Of a stretch of DNA of 40,880 bases, positions 40,642 to 40,880 are shown one piece after another. The translations under genes were made by a program, and so were the position numbers. Position 1 is the first letter of the stretch. Each line of letters opens with the position of its first letter. The stretch is taken from assembly GCA_013287135.1 (NCBI GenBank), contig JABDEK010000033.1:1-40880 (forward strand), written 5' to 3'. Source of the stretch: Acidobacteriota bacterium. GTDB taxonomy: Bacteria; Acidobacteriota; Terriglobia; Acidiferrales; UBA7541. Below the pieces are notes generated by a model. The model saw only the letters and a program-made list of their open reading frames with translations, searched no databases and had not been told where the DNA came from.

Positions 40642-40880
40642 CTAGCGAACCGCCGGCAAACCAATCCCGCGCTTCGCATTAACCTCGCAAACGGTCCAAG
40701 CAATCTCGGTCCCATCGAACTCACGAGCAATCCCATTAGGGGAAAGGTTCCCCCCTTTCTCCGGGACCATTAAATGCACACAGGCTCCCACCGCTAGACC
40801 TTCATCGCACAATGTGCTACGTTTTTTTAGTGACTGGAATACCAAGATGTGCAGCGCATCAAACGCCGAGAAACTCCAGG
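40642..40880 (-). CDS. Possible protein end, running off the right edge
   Basis: A frame that is open to the right edge of the window and ends at 40642. It encodes 78 residues, including GLAVGACVHLMVPEKGGNL and NGIAREFDGTEIAWTVCEVN. The sequence has a plausible small-domain composition and is convergent with the receiver gene, but no family is recognised. Its start and upstream part lie outside, so it is a tentative call. Confidence 0.4.
   Translation of the reverse strand, partial: WSFSAFDALHILVFQSLKKRSTLCDEGLAVGACVHLMVPEKGGNLSPNGIAREFDGTEIAWTVCEVNAKRGIGLPAVR

Noticed and set aside
1-40880. tRNA, rRNA or CRISPR
   Set aside because: No clover-leaf T-loop word with a matching acceptor stem, no rRNA-like stretch and no regularly spaced direct repeats were found by eye.

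Overview
The window looks like chromosome of an acidobacterium, most likely of the Terriglobia group. I infer this from family content and did not search for it. The pointers are ASH/choice-of-anchor-D repeat proteins, free-standing OmpR/CadC-type winged-helix proteins, a DUF3300/DUF2950 pair, several CPBP intramembrane proteases, HdeD, DUF3309, secreted DinB, a bacillithiol-type YpdA and bacilliredoxin, and a miaB/bifunctional-nuclease pair. Coding density is moderate. Genes are mostly single or in pairs on both strands. No rRNA, tRNA, CRISPR array, transposase, integrase or phage gene was found.

Layout. 1-8.6 kb: the 3' part of an ASH-repeat surface protein, an MscS channel, a PilZ protein, a small exported protein, a winged-helix regulator, a TPR plus double aspartyl-protease protein and a His-rich exported protein closed by a clear terminator. 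9-16.2 kb: a PilZ/pseudo-receiver protein, a zinc-ribbon protein, a membrane gene split by an in-frame TAG, a bacilliredoxin, two CPBP proteases, DUF3309 and a BNR-repeat protein. 16.6-22.6 kb: lipoproteins, an SPFH lipoprotein coupled to a small membrane protein, GNAT, DinB, a VIT/CCC1 remnant, and DoxX coupled to a third CPBP protein. 23-26.3 kb: DUF1330 and DUF3300-DUF2950. 26.5-33.7 kb: a GT39-type glycosyltransferase, NeuC, an isolated NuoI, YpdA, YjbR, a TRIC channel and a methyltransferase. 33.9-40.9 kb: HdeD, ParA-ParB, a fourth CPBP protease, MiaB plus bifunctional nuclease, a VOC protein and a shortened receiver domain.

How genes may work together. BrxA/B-like bacilliredoxin (11970) and YpdA (30171) are known partners in bacillithiol-dependent thiol repair, although they lie 18 kb apart. 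ParA/ParB, SPFH/small membrane protein, DoxX/CPBP and MiaB/nuclease are overlapping or near-touching pairs, so they are probably co-transcribed. Between genes there is a recurrent family of short GC-rich palindromic repeats (core GCCGGGCTGAAGCCCGGC, followed by GCTACG). One member forms the last codons of a CPBP gene.

No single new system stands out. The observations I consider best supported are the nonsense-split membrane gene, the receiver domain with Glu in place of the phospho-acceptor Asp, the repeat family and its intrusion into a coding sequence, the VIT fragment, and the cluster of four divergent CPBP proteins.
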